DNA from: Streptomyces umbrinus
GTDB lineage: Bacteria; Actinomycetota; Actinomycetes; Streptomycetales; Streptomycetaceae
Reading direction: 5' to 3'
DNA: 64,000 nucleotides
Assembly (NCBI RefSeq): GCF_030817415.1
Contig: NZ_JAUSZI010000002.1
Span: 5,270,001 to 5,334,000, forward strand
Made by a program: the position numbers and the translations under genes. The notes beneath the pieces were generated by a model, which saw nothing but the letters and a program-made list of their open reading frames with translations, had not been told where the DNA came from and did no database searches. Each line of letters opens with the position of its first letter. Positions within the stretch are counted from its first letter, which is position 1. Shown here one piece after another: positions 41,737-50,987 of the stretch.

Positions 41737-42969
41737 TCACTGGCCGAGCGGCGCCGGTGGTGTGGCGTCCGGGACGGCGGCGGTCGGGGCCGGTGGGTGC
41801 GCGGTTTTCGTCCGTTCTTTCGTGAGGGCGGCCGTGATGGTACGGGCCAGGAGGGGATCGGCCGGGAGGACGTGGGAGGCGAACCAACGGGCGGACGAGG
41901 GGTCGGGGGACGGTTCGACGAACTCCGCGCCCGCGTAGTCGTCGAGCGGCGGATCGTAGATGTAGCCAGCGACCACTCCGTGCCTCACCAGGCGCTGCAC
42001 GAGGGAGTCGCGGTCGTGGACCAGGAGCGGGACCCGGAAGAGCGGGAGCGGGCCACCCCGTGCCGCGCGGTCGCGGAGTGCCGGTGAGGCCCAGGCCGTG
42101 CCCGAGAGGACGCTGACGCCCGCTCGCCGGCGGGTGAGGTTCTCGTCGAGCAGCGCCATCCGGAGCTTCAACTGTCCACGTACCAGGGTTCCGTGGCGGG
42201 TCCGGAAGTCGTGGAGGTCGACGCGTATCCATGGCTCGTACGCGGTCAGGCTCGGCGCCTGAAGTGCACTGACGGCGAGCCGGGGCGCGTGCAGGGCCAT
42301 GCGGAAGTCGTCGCGTTCGAGGAGGCCGAGGCGTTGCATCGTCCGCCAGGCCGGGCGCACCAGGTGCAGGGTGCGGACGGCCGAACGCGCCAGTGGGCGC
42401 AGGGCCGTGGCCAGGTCTCCGGCCAGGCGGCCCGGAACCAGGAGGTCGTCGCGCAGCAGCTCCAGTTCCCGGCGGGTGCGCGCGTCCTCCACGGCCAGGA
42501 AGCCGCCCGCCATCGCCGCCACGTGCTTGGAGAGGCTGAAGGCCGCCGCCGTTCCGAACGTCCCGATCGGCCGGCCGTCCAGGTGCGTGCCGATCGCGTG
42601 CGCGGCGTCCTCGATCAGGGGTATCCCCAACTCCTCGCAGCGCAGGCGCAGTTCGACGACCCGGTCCGGCATGCCGTACAGGTTCGTGGTGAGGACGGCG
42701 TCCACACTGCGCCACGTCGACTCCGGTACCGCGGCCGGGTCGATGTTGCCGTCCCAGACCGACACGGGGGCCAGCACCGGGCGCAGTCCGGCCGCGAGGA
42801 CCACGAAGAGGATCACGTCGTCGTTCACCGGTGACATCAGTACCCGCGCGCCCGGCCGGCACCAGCGCCGCAGTGCCAGGTACAGGGCCAGGCGTGCCGA
42901 GGGCGTGTACACGCACTCCCGTCCGAGCCGGCGTGCCATCGTCGCGGCGAGCCGCGATCCGTACGGCAT
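41737..42969 (-). CDS. DegT/DnrJ/EryC1-type PLP aminotransferase
   Basis: 410 residues. The fold-type-I PLP features of the DegT family are visible: IEDAAHAIGT (cofactor-binding Asp), FSLSKHVAAMAGGF (Lys that forms the Schiff base) and LTTNLYGMPDRV. Family members aminate keto sugars or related cell-surface intermediates. ATG 42969 lies 2 bases past the upstream stop, so it is co-translated with the acetyltransferase. A proline/alanine-rich tail of about 30 residues follows the domain. Confidence 0.88.
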   Translation of the reverse strand: MPYGSRLAATMARRLGRECVYTPSARLALYLALRRWCRPGARVLMSPVNDDVILFVVLAAGLRPVLAPVSVWDGNIDPAAVPESTWRSVDAVLTTNLYGMPDRVVELRLRCEELGIPLIEDAAHAIGTHLDGRPIGTFGTAAAFSLSKHVAAMAGGFLAVEDARTRRELELLRDDLLVPGRLAGDLATALRPLARSAVRTLHLVRPAWRTMQRLGLLERDDFRMALHAPRLAVSALQAPSLTAYEPWIRVDLHDFRTRHGTLVRGQLKLRMALLDENLTRRRAGVSVLSGTAWASPALRDRAARGGPLPLFRVPLLVHDRDSLVQRLVRHGVVAGYIYDPPLDDYAGAEFVEPSPDPSSARWFASHVLPADPLLARTITAALTKERTKTAHPPAPTAAVPDATPPAPLGQ

Positions 42970-42971
42970 CG

Positions 42972-44231
42972 TCACCTCTCCCGCCGCGGGGCCGCGGGGC
43001 CCTGCGCGTTCGCGTTCCGCTGTTGGACGGCAGTGCCCTGCGGGTTCGCGGTGCCCCGCCGGTCCGCGTTCCGTCGCGGGGCAGTGCCGGAGCCCGTGCC
43101 CGTGCCGGATCCCATACGGCCCGTCGTACGCAGCGTGCCGACCGTCTTCAGCAGCCGGTCGGCCGGTTCCCGCAGCCGCGGGTGGGCCAGGACCGTGTTC
43201 CGCAGCCCGCGCACCGGCCTGCGCCACAGCCGGTGGGCCGTGGCCACCGGGTGGGGGCGGACCGCGAAGCCCTCGCCGACGCGCAGTTCGCGGGTCTTGA
43301 GCCAGTCCTTCCACTCCTTGTCGCCGCGCCCCAGGTCCATGAGCCGCACGCCGTCCCGGCCGGCGGCCTCGGCCATGCGGAGGTGCATGATCAGGCCGGG
43401 CGAGTAGTAGTGGAGGTCGGGGTCGTACGCGGTGAACCACGGCGCGAACACCGTGCGCGACCTCGGCCCGAAGTGCGCGGCCACCGGCCGGTCCCCCGCG
43501 TACACCACGGACAGCACACCGGTGAAGTGCTCCTCGCGGACCTGGAACAGCTGGTCCACGAGCTCCACGATCCACGGCCGCGCGAACCGGTCCATCCGTC
43601 CCGTCCTGCGGTACTGGGCGGACTTCCATCGCATGAGCGTGCGCAGCGCCCCCGGATCGCGCTCGTCGAAGACGAACCGCATCTCGCCCAGGTCGCGCGC
43701 CAGCCTGCGTTCCTTCTTCAGCGTCGTCTTGGCCAGCCCCGGGTACGCGCCGCGCAGCCACTCCGCGTAGCCCGCGTCGTCGCCGTCCTTCAGGTCGATG
43801 GCCGGTGAGGCGAACGTCCCCGTGACGTACGCCCCGAAGGGCTTCTGCTCCTCGACGAGGTGGTCGAACTCGAAGACCGAGAGACCGCAGGCCCGCAGCA
43901 GTTCCCGGGTGTCCCAGGTGACGCCGGGCCGGTGCACGAGGGCCTGGGCGTCGGAGAGACCGAGCCCGATGGCCCGGCCGACCCCTAAGGCGTTGCGCTC
44001 GTACGGGAGGAAGCCGACGGCTTCTTCGCGCTCGTGCAGGACCGCCACCCGCGCCCCGCCGCGGTGCCGGCCGATCCCCGCCGCGAACTCCGGTGCCAGG
44101 AAGGGGTTCGCGTAGTCCGGTGACTCGTCCATCGCGCGGTGCCAGGCCCGGCGCAGTGGGATGCTCAGTTCCTCGGGTCTGTGGATCGTGATGGTGCTCA
44201 TGGACCGCACGGGCGCCCCCCATTCCCCCAT
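42972..44231 (-). CDS. GNAT-fold (FemAB/CelD-like) acyltransferase
   Basis: 419 residues. Two GNAT-like halves as in the Acetyltransf_6/BioF2-like family; key stretch DRPVAAHFGPRSRTVFAPWF then YYSPGLIMHLRMAEAAG and MDLGRGDKEWKDWLK. Relatives work in exopolysaccharide or cellulose assembly. The last 45 residues are a low-complexity Gly/Thr/Asn/Arg tail. ATG 44231 follows GGAGAG; a second ATG ten codons later is weaker. With the downstream aminotransferase it suggests modification of a surface sugar. Confidence 0.85.
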   Translation of the reverse strand: MGEWGAPVRSMSTITIHRPEELSIPLRRAWHRAMDESPDYANPFLAPEFAAGIGRHRGGARVAVLHEREEAVGFLPYERNALGVGRAIGLGLSDAQALVHRPGVTWDTRELLRACGLSVFEFDHLVEEQKPFGAYVTGTFASPAIDLKDGDDAGYAEWLRGAYPGLAKTTLKKERRLARDLGEMRFVFDERDPGALRTLMRWKSAQYRRTGRMDRFARPWIVELVDQLFQVREEHFTGVLSVVYAGDRPVAAHFGPRSRTVFAPWFTAYDPDLHYYSPGLIMHLRMAEAAGRDGVRLMDLGRGDKEWKDWLKTRELRVGEGFAVRPHPVATAHRLWRRPVRGLRNTVLAHPRLREPADRLLKTVGTLRTTGRMGSGTGTGSGTAPRRNADRRGTANPQGTAVQQRNANAQGPAAPRRER

Positions 44232-44520
44232 GACGCGCTCTCCGCGTCCTCCCCCCGCCTCGAACTGTTCGGCGGGGCTCAAACGTCGCGAAACAGTACG
44301 CACGCTGTCAAGGGTGGTGTGAGTAATGGAAGCGTCACGGATCGGACTGCCCCGTCCGCACCCGGTCCGCACCCGGGACGAGCCGCCGCCGGCCACCACC
44401 CGCCTCAGGTGAATCGATGCCCTGATTGCCCTACAGTGAGAGGATCTTGTGACATCACGATCCGGTCCGCACGTGACCGGTTCCGCACATCCGGTTCCAC
44501 ACATCCAACGGGGGCACACC

Positions 44521-44886
44521 ATGGCGCTGTTCGGAAACGCGCACACCATCGATCCGGCGAAGGCCCAGCACGACTACGCGCGGCTGCTCGGGCAGGACGA
44601 GCAGGTGTACGCGGCGTACCTGCTGATACGCGACACCATCCTCTTCACCGACCGCCGTCTCATCCTGGTCGACAAGCAGGGCATCACCGGCAAGAAGACG
44701 GAGTACCACTCCGTCCCCTACCGCAGCATCACCCACTTCTCCGTCGAGACCGCGGGCCACTTCGACCTCGACGCCGAGCTGAAGATCTGGATCTCCGGCA
44801 CCCCGGCGCCGATCGAGAAGACCTTCACCAAGGGCGTGGACATCTACGAAGTGCAGGCGATCCTCACGCAGTTCGTGGCGCGCTAG
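44521..44886 (+). CDS. bacterial PH-domain protein
   Basis: 121 residues forming one PH-like domain (RDTILFTDRRLILVDKQG, KTEYHSVPYRSITHFSVET, LKIWISGT). Widespread in actinomycetes; role unknown, often membrane or stress associated. Start ATG 44521 follows AACGGGGGC. Its 3' end overlaps the MFS gene end by 23 bases, tail to tail. Confidence 0.88.
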   Translation: MALFGNAHTIDPAKAQHDYARLLGQDEQVYAAYLLIRDTILFTDRRLILVDKQGITGKKTEYHSVPYRSITHFSVETAGHFDLDAELKIWISGTPAPIEKTFTKGVDIYEVQAILTQFVAR

Positions 44887-46054
44887 CCGCGCGGGGTGCG
44901 GGGCGCAGTCCCGGTGCCAGGCTCACCGTCACGGCGATCGACGCCAGCGCGATCACCGTCATCGCCGTGCCCGGTGACGTCAGTTGGGCCGTCGCGCCCG
45001 CCAGGGCCGCTCCCACCCCCTGCATCGTCAGCATTCCGGACGAGTGCAACCCCAGTGCGTGGCCGGACAGTTCGGGCGGGGTCACGGCCATGAGGCGCTC
45101 CTGCTGCAGAAGGCTCGCCGCGAAGCCGGCCGAGGCCAGGGTGGCGAGGGCGGCCGCCAGGAAGGGCCCCGGGCGCAGGACGAACAGCACGTACGGGGCC
45201 GCCAGCAGCAGAAGCAGCGGTACGCCCAGTCGCGGGCGCAGGCGAGGCGACACGAAGCGGGCCACCGCCACGTCGCCGGCCAGCATGCCCAGGGCCGCGC
45301 AGGCGAAGAGCAGGCCCGCGTGGTCGGGGGCGTACGAGACATAGAGGGACTCGCAGCCGACGATCAGGCCGTTGGGGATCCACAGCGCCAGGAACAGGTG
45401 GCGGCGGGGGCGGGAGGCGAGCAGGGCCGCGTTCGTGCGCCGGGTCTCGCGCACCGACGGGCGGCCCGTGGCTCTCGGCGAGCGGGGGGTCAGGGCGAGG
45501 CGGGACACCACGGCGGCCGTCGCGTACAGGGCAGCCGCCGTGAGGAGCGTGCCGCGCGGGGACAGGAACGCGATGAGTACGCCTCCGGTCGCGAACCCCG
45601 CGACCTGGGTGATCCCGTTCGTCATGTTGAAGGCCGAGCGGCCGAGGATGTAGCCGTCCTCCCGCAGGATCTCGTTCAGCAGGCCCCAGCGGACCCCGCC
45701 GCCCAGGGACGCCACCAGGCCCAGTACGAGGATCAGGGCGAAGATCCCCCACAGGGGCGGCGGGGCCGCGAGTGCCGCCGTACCCGCCGCGAACGCCAGC
45801 GCGGTGCCCGTCAGCGTGGCTCGCGGCGGCAGCCGGTCGGCCGCCGACAGGAGCGTGGTCGCGCCCAGCACCTGGGCCAGTGACGGACCGAACATGCTCA
45901 GGGCCGACAGCAGGGGCGAGTCCGTGGCCCGGTAGACCAGCGTGCCGAGCGCGAGGCCGCTCATCGTCTGGGCGGCCACCTGTGCCGAGGAGGCCAGGAA
46001 GAGGGGGGTGAACTCCGGGGTGCGGAAGAGGGACCGGTACGACGTCATGGGCAT
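44864..46054 (-). CDS. MFS transporter
   Basis: 396 residues, about twelve hydrophobic helices, MFS_1-like (FLASSAQVAAQTMSGLALG at the start; GILTMQGVGAA-type end). Start taken at MPMTSYRS (46054); the longer frame to 46123 overlaps the promoter. Divergent from an ArsR-type gene, which probably regulates it. Substrate unknown. Confidence 0.85.
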   Translation of the reverse strand: MPMTSYRSLFRTPEFTPLFLASSAQVAAQTMSGLALGTLVYRATDSPLLSALSMFGPSLAQVLGATTLLSAADRLPPRATLTGTALAFAAGTAALAAPPPLWGIFALILVLGLVASLGGGVRWGLLNEILREDGYILGRSAFNMTNGITQVAGFATGGVLIAFLSPRGTLLTAAALYATAAVVSRLALTPRSPRATGRPSVRETRRTNAALLASRPRRHLFLALWIPNGLIVGCESLYVSYAPDHAGLLFACAALGMLAGDVAVARFVSPRLRPRLGVPLLLLLAAPYVLFVLRPGPFLAAALATLASAGFAASLLQQERLMAVTPPELSGHALGLHSSGMLTMQGVGAALAGATAQLTSPGTAMTVIALASIAVTVSLAPGLRPAPRAASAPRTA

Positions 46055-46158
46055 GCCCGGAGTCTCGGACCGGCTCCGGAACGGCCGGTAGAGTTTCGCG
46101 CCTGCGCGAAACAGACAGCGCACCGGACAAGCGGACAGACACCGGGGAGGCCGCCGAC

Positions 46159-47166
46159 ATGGGCTGGTGGCAGGTCAACGCCGACACCCTCGCGGGCAGC
46201 CGGTTCGTGCTCTCGCCGCTCGCCGAGACCTTCGCCTGTCTGAAGGCGCTGCGGGCGGGGACGGCCGCGCACCCGGGCGAGCGGGCCTGGCTGGAGGCCC
46301 ACCTGCCGGACCACAACCGACAGCTGGCCGCCGATCCCGTCACCGCCGCCCTCGTCCGGGCCGGGCTCGGTCCTGAGTGGATCGCCGACTTCCTCACGCC
46401 CACCCCACGCGGCGAGGAGGACTTCGACACCGAGGTCGCCCGAGTGCGCGGAACGTCTCCCGAGGCCGCCCGTGCCCACCTCTCCGTGGCCCTGCGCGGC
46501 CCGCTCCCCCGCATCCTCCAGGACCGCGACGACCTCCCCGGCCGCGCCGCCGACCTGCTCACCCACGTCTGGACCGAGGCCGTACGCCCCTACTGGCCCC
46601 GTCGCCGTCGCGTGCTCGAAGCCGATGTCGTCGCCCGCACCGCCCAGTTGAGCCAGGGCGGCTGGGCGGCGGCCCTCGACGCGATGCGGCCGGGCATGCG
46701 CTGGCTCGGCGAGAACCGGCTGCAGATCAACCTCCACGAGTACCCGCCCCGCGAGATCTCCGGCGCCGAGCTCATCTTCGTACCCGTGACACCGCAGCGG
46801 CAGGGCTGGGTGTCGTGGGAGGAGCCGGACCGGTACGCGGTGGTGTACCCGTGCTCGGGCGCGCTCGCGGACACCGGGCCGACGGCCGCGGGCGCCCCCG
46901 AGAGCCTCAGCCGGTTGCTCGGGGCAGCGCGGGCGGGCGTCCTCGTCCTGCTCGACTCCCCCATGAGCACGAGCCAGGTGGTGGCCGTCACCGGCCAGGG
47001 GCTCGGCTCGGTCGGCCGCCATCTCAAGGTCCTGCTCGACGCCCGGCTCGTCGAGCGGCGGCGCTCCGGGCGGTCGGTCCTCTACTACCGCACCCCCGCG
47101 GGCGAGGTTCTCGTCGGGGTCCAGGATGACCGGGGCGCCGCCCGTGCCCCGTCGGACCGGAGTTAG
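46159..47166 (+). CDS. ArsR-like winged-helix regulator with long N-terminal domain
   Basis: 335 residues. The winged helix is at the C-terminal end (about 255-320: LLDSPMSTSQVVAVTGQGLG, SVGRHLKVLLDARLVERRR); the first about 240 residues are a DUF5937-type domain seen in actinobacterial ArsR regulators. Divergent from the MFS gene, 104 bases apart, so the exporter is the likely target. Confidence 0.88.
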   Translation: MGWWQVNADTLAGSRFVLSPLAETFACLKALRAGTAAHPGERAWLEAHLPDHNRQLAADPVTAALVRAGLGPEWIADFLTPTPRGEEDFDTEVARVRGTSPEAARAHLSVALRGPLPRILQDRDDLPGRAADLLTHVWTEAVRPYWPRRRRVLEADVVARTAQLSQGGWAAALDAMRPGMRWLGENRLQINLHEYPPREISGAELIFVPVTPQRQGWVSWEEPDRYAVVYPCSGALADTGPTAAGAPESLSRLLGAARAGVLVLLDSPMSTSQVVAVTGQGLGSVGRHLKVLLDARLVERRRSGRSVLYYRTPAGEVLVGVQDDRGAARAPSDRS

Positions 47167-47175
47167 CATCCGCTT

Positions 47176-47670
47176 ATGACTACTGACTCAGTTCTCGACG
47201 TCGACATCGATGCCCTGCAGGGCGGTTCCGCGGACCTCGGCCAGTACAAGGGCCAGGCCGTACTCATCGTCAACGTGGCCTCCAAGTGCGGGCTCACCCC
47301 CCAGTACGGGGGCCTGGAGCGACTGCAGGAGCGGTACGCGGCACAGGGCTTCACCGTGCTCGGCGTGCCCTGCAACCAGTTCATGGGCCAGGAGCCCGGC
47401 ACGTCCGAGGAGATCGCGGAGTTCTGCTCGGCGACGTACGGCGTGACCTTCCCGATGACCGAGAAGGTCGACGTGAACGGGGAAGCACGGCACGCGCTCT
47501 ACGAGCGGCTCACCGGTTTCGCGGACGGCGAGGGGCACAGCGGCGACATCCGCTGGAACTTCGAGAAGTTCCTGATCGGCCGGGACGGCACGGTGGTCGC
47601 CCGCTTCTCGCCGCAGACCGAGCCGGAGTCGGCCGAGGTCGTGGCGGCCGTGGAGGCACTGGTCGCCTGA
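47176..47670 (+). CDS. glutathione peroxidase-family thiol peroxidase
   Basis: 164 residues. Catalytic Cys38 in NVASKCGLTPQY (Cys rather than Sec), Gln68 in PCNQFMGQEPG and Trp127 in IRWNFEKFLIG complete the catalytic triad. Streptomyces lacks glutathione, so thioredoxin or mycothiol systems probably reduce it. ATG 47176 lies 10 bases after the ArsR stop. Confidence 0.95.
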   Translation: MTTDSVLDVDIDALQGGSADLGQYKGQAVLIVNVASKCGLTPQYGGLERLQERYAAQGFTVLGVPCNQFMGQEPGTSEEIAEFCSATYGVTFPMTEKVDVNGEARHALYERLTGFADGEGHSGDIRWNFEKFLIGRDGTVVARFSPQTEPESAEVVAAVEALVA

Positions 47671-47795
47671 CGCGGCGGCTCCCACCGGTTGCCGTCGCCC
47701 GACCCGGCTGCTCCCGTCGGTTGACCTTGCCCCTGGGGCAAGGAGCACCGTCCTCCCCGCCGGGCGGCAGTCGCCCGGTGACGGAGGATGGGCCC

Positions 47796-48695
47796 GTGGA
47801 ACCCGTGACCAGCACGACCGACGCGTTGCCCCCGGCCGAGGGCCTGCTCACGATCGGCGCGTTCGCCGCCCGTGCGCGGCTCTCGCCGAAGGCACTGCGG
47901 CTGTACGACCGGCTGGGCCTGCTGCGCCCCGCGCACGTCGACGACACGACCGGCTACCGCTACTACCGCGCCGCCCAGGTCGAACGCGCCCGCCTGGTCT
48001 TCCTGCTGCGCGGACTCGACATGCCGCTCGCCCGGATCGCCGAGGTCGTGGAGCGCCAGGAGACCGACGGGCAGGCGGCCGCGGACCTCGTGACCGCCTA
48101 CTGGGCGGACGTCGAGGAGCGCCTCGCCGGGCAGCGGACACTCGCGCACTACCTCCGTGGACGGCTTTCCGGAAGGAGTTCCGAGTTGTACGCGACATTC
48201 GAGGTCCACACCGTGGACGTACCGGAGCAGTGGGTCATCACCGAGAAGCGGCACACCCTCGTGGAGGAGCTGCCCGTCTGGATCCCGGCGTCGCTGGGCC
48301 GGCTGGAGGCGGCGGCGAAGGAGTGCGGCGGCACGACGGGCGCGCCCTTCGTCGTCTACCACTCCGAGGTCTCCCAGGAGAGCGACGGCCCCGTAGAGTC
48401 CTGCGTCCCCGTGGCCGACCCGGAGGCCGCCCGCACCTGGGCCGGCCGGCACGCCCGAGCCTGGAACACAACGGCCCGCCTGGAACCCGCCCACCGCCTC
48501 GCCTACACCCGCATAACCAAGGCCCAGGTGGCAAACCCCCAGATCCACGCCGCCTACGAGGCAGTGGAATCCTGGCTGACCGAACAAGGCCACACCTGCG
48601 CAGGCCCCTGCCGAGAGATCTACTTCACCGACTGGGACGACTCGGGCCCGGAGGACGAGGTGTGCGACATCGCCTTCCCAATCCACCCAGGCTGA
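47796..48695 (+). CDS. MerR-family regulator with GyrI-like C-terminal domain
   Basis: 299 residues. MerR helix-turn-helix at about 18-85 (LTIGAFAARARLSPKALRLY, TGYRYYRAAQVERARLV), coiled helix, then an effector domain of the GyrI/AraC_E_bind type as in BmrR and TipA-like proteins. GTG 47796 is chosen because GGAGG lies 8 bases upstream. It likely activates a multidrug or stress gene; target not evident. Confidence 0.9.
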   Translation: MEPVTSTTDALPPAEGLLTIGAFAARARLSPKALRLYDRLGLLRPAHVDDTTGYRYYRAAQVERARLVFLLRGLDMPLARIAEVVERQETDGQAAADLVTAYWADVEERLAGQRTLAHYLRGRLSGRSSELYATFEVHTVDVPEQWVITEKRHTLVEELPVWIPASLGRLEAAAKECGGTTGAPFVVYHSEVSQESDGPVESCVPVADPEAARTWAGRHARAWNTTARLEPAHRLAYTRITKAQVANPQIHAAYEAVESWLTEQGHTCAGPCREIYFTDWDDSGPEDEVCDIAFPIHPG

Positions 48696-48699
48696 CGAG

Positions 48700-48755
48700 G
48701 GCGCCCCTTTAGGGGCGCGGGGAACTGCGCGACCAGCCACAACGAACCCGCACCC
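48700..48755. repeat. dispersed Streptomyces intergenic repeat
   Basis: GCGCCCCTTTAGGGGCGC hairpin followed by GGGGAACTGCGCGACCAGCC and CACAACGAACCCGC. I know this unit as one found in very many copies between Streptomyces genes. It lies tail to tail between the MerR gene and the minus-strand membrane protein gene and can act as a terminator for both. Confidence 0.75.
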
Positions 48756-48776
48756 GACATCGAACCCGCGGAAGCG

Positions 48777-50795
48777 TTACCCACTGCTCCCGCGGACGGC
48801 CTCCCTCATCTCCTCAGGACACCCCGTCCCCCGGGGCAACTGATAAGGCGCAGCCAACCGATACGTGCCGGCCCGCGGAGCGAGCAGCTCCGTCCACTTG
48901 TCCCCGTTGACATCCTTCTCCGTCTCCATCAGACACCCGTTGACGTTCTCGTACGCCTTCGGCATCTCGTCGTCGTCCTCCCGCAGCCGCTTCGACTCCT
49001 CGGTCTCCTGGGGCGGCTTGACGCTCTTTCCCTCCGCGTCGACGAGCCCGAGCCACGGCGAGTACGGGATCCGGATGAGCACCCGCCCCGCCCGCTTCAC
49101 CTCGATGGTCAGCTCACCCTGCTCGGCCCGGTCGACGACGGCGGGCGGGTCGGCCATCGGGGTGGGGTCGGTGACCTGGAAGAGCTGCCAGTTGGCGTCG
49201 CCCCAGACCTGCTTCAGATACGGCATCCCGCGCTGCACGAGCTCCCGCTCGCGCTCACCGCCGTCGCCGTCGGGCTCGCCCTTGGGGACGACGACGAAGT
49301 GGACGGCCCAGCGCCGCAGCCACTCGTGGTAGTTCGCGGAGTTGAGGGTGTCGTCGTAGAAGAGGGGGTTGCGCTCCATGTCCGCCTGACGGTTCCAGCC
49401 GCGGGCGAGGTTGACGTACGGGGCGAGGGCGGACGCCTCCCGGTGGGAGCGGGCCGGTACGACCTCGACGCGGCCCTTCTCGGCACCGGCGACCTGGAGC
49501 TGGTTGACGAGCGGGGCCAGTTCGCGGGCCCAGGACGCCGCCGGCGTCGTATGCACTATGTCGTCGACGGCCTTGAAGCCGATCCAGGCGTTCATGCCCA
49601 CGAAGGTGACGACGATCGCGTACCACTTGCGCGAGCGCGGCACCGTGAAGGGCAGCGCGGCGATCAGCACGACCCCCGCCAGGAGCATGGGCAGGCGGCT
49701 GATGTTGGAGCCGATCTGCGAGCTGATCAGCCAGACGAGGAGGACGGAGAGGCCGTACACGGCCGCCGTGATCCGGACGGTCTTCCACTCCTTGGGGACG
49801 AGGAGGAAGACGAACACCGAGTACGAGAACGGCAGCAGGACCGACGCCCACAGCATCGGCTGCGTACCGGAGAAGGGGAACAGCCACGCGGAGACGCCGA
49901 CGACGGCGGCGGGCGCGAGGCCGAGCGCGTACGCGCCCGGGCGGCGCTTCTGCAGGAAGAGCGCCACCGCGACGAAGCCCACGAACAGTCCGGCCACGGG
50001 TGACGCGGCGGTCGCGAGCGCGGCGAGGGGGGCCGCGCACAGGGCCTTGGCCCAGCGTTTGTAGCGCCAGCGGTACGGCCAGCAGAAGACGACGGCGGTC
50101 GCGCCGAGCGCGAACACCATGCCGAGGCCGAAGGTCACGCGTCCCGAGGCCGCGTTGCACAGCAGCGCGAACACTCCGGCGAGCGACGGCCACACCGGGT
50201 TCCGTACGGCCCTGGTGCGCATCAGGATCAGCGTGAGCAGCCCGGCGGAGATCGTCCCCGCGATCATCAGCGTCGTACGCACGCCGAGCACGGCCATCAG
50301 ATACGGCGACACCACGCTGTACGACACCGGGTGCATCCCGCCGTACCAGGCCAGGTTGTACGCCGAACCCGGGTTCCGCCCGACGAACTCGGCCCACGCG
50401 TCCTGCGCCGCGAGGTCGCCCCCGCTGTTCGCGAACGTGAAGAACCAGATGACGTGGAGGACGCCGGAGAGTGCGGTGGCGAGGGTCGCGGGGTGCCGAA
50501 GGAAGCGGTGGAGACGAGTGGTCTCGTGAACGCCGTCGGGGTCCGCGCGGTGCTCGCCGTCCTCGCCGTCCTCGGAGTCGGAGGCGTCGGGGAGTTCGGC
50601 GGACCCGGAGGTCTCCGGAACAACCTCGGCCGACTCGGAGAAGTCGGAGGAGTGGGAGGCCTCAGAAGCGTCAGAGGCGTCAGAGACGTCGTCCGATCCG
50701 GGGCGTTCAGCGTTCCGCGTACGCAGGCGTATTCGCTGGCCGGCTTCTTGGCCCGGCTCGGCGTCGTCGGCGTGCGTCGGCTCCGCTGTCGCCAC
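48777..50795 (-). CDS. large conserved membrane protein (GT-C/MFS-like layout)
   Basis: 672 residues. Residues 1-95 are acidic and Ser/Asp rich (DDVSDASDASEASHSSDFSE). About ten to twelve hydrophobic helices span 105-420, then an extracytoplasmic domain of about 230 residues (ERNPLFYDDTLNSANYHEW) follows. The helix count and outer domain resemble actinobacterial polyprenyl-sugar dependent glycosyltransferases, but no DxD/DE loop motif is certain. Function unassigned. Confidence 0.8.
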   Translation of the reverse strand: MATAEPTHADDAEPGQEAGQRIRLRTRNAERPGSDDVSDASDASEASHSSDFSESAEVVPETSGSAELPDASDSEDGEDGEHRADPDGVHETTRLHRFLRHPATLATALSGVLHVIWFFTFANSGGDLAAQDAWAEFVGRNPGSAYNLAWYGGMHPVSYSVVSPYLMAVLGVRTTLMIAGTISAGLLTLILMRTRAVRNPVWPSLAGVFALLCNAASGRVTFGLGMVFALGATAVVFCWPYRWRYKRWAKALCAAPLAALATAASPVAGLFVGFVAVALFLQKRRPGAYALGLAPAAVVGVSAWLFPFSGTQPMLWASVLLPFSYSVFVFLLVPKEWKTVRITAAVYGLSVLLVWLISSQIGSNISRLPMLLAGVVLIAALPFTVPRSRKWYAIVVTFVGMNAWIGFKAVDDIVHTTPAASWARELAPLVNQLQVAGAEKGRVEVVPARSHREASALAPYVNLARGWNRQADMERNPLFYDDTLNSANYHEWLRRWAVHFVVVPKGEPDGDGGERERELVQRGMPYLKQVWGDANWQLFQVTDPTPMADPPAVVDRAEQGELTIEVKRAGRVLIRIPYSPWLGLVDAEGKSVKPPQETEESKRLREDDDEMPKAYENVNGCLMETEKDVNGDKWTELLAPRAGTYRLAAPYQLPRGTGCPEEMREAVRGSSG

Positions 50796-50987
50796 GTGAA
50801 GGCACTCCCGTGTCCCGTTGTTTCACTGCTCGGCCGAGCCCCGCGGCGGGCGACCTTGCCCTTCTCGCGACGCTAGCACGCGCCCCGGCCCAGAGCGCCG
50901 GGGCGGTACTCCGTCGGCGGGGTGCAACCGTTTCGGCACGGCTTGGGGGCATTACGCCCCCAAGCCGCCGCGGTTGCGTACGTCCCG

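Noticed and set aside
41737..44223. 828-codon minus-strand frame spanning both the aminotransferase and the acetyltransferase region
   Set aside because: Only its C-terminal 410 codons match a family; the rest is the other frame of the acetyltransferase gene, which has its own start and stop.
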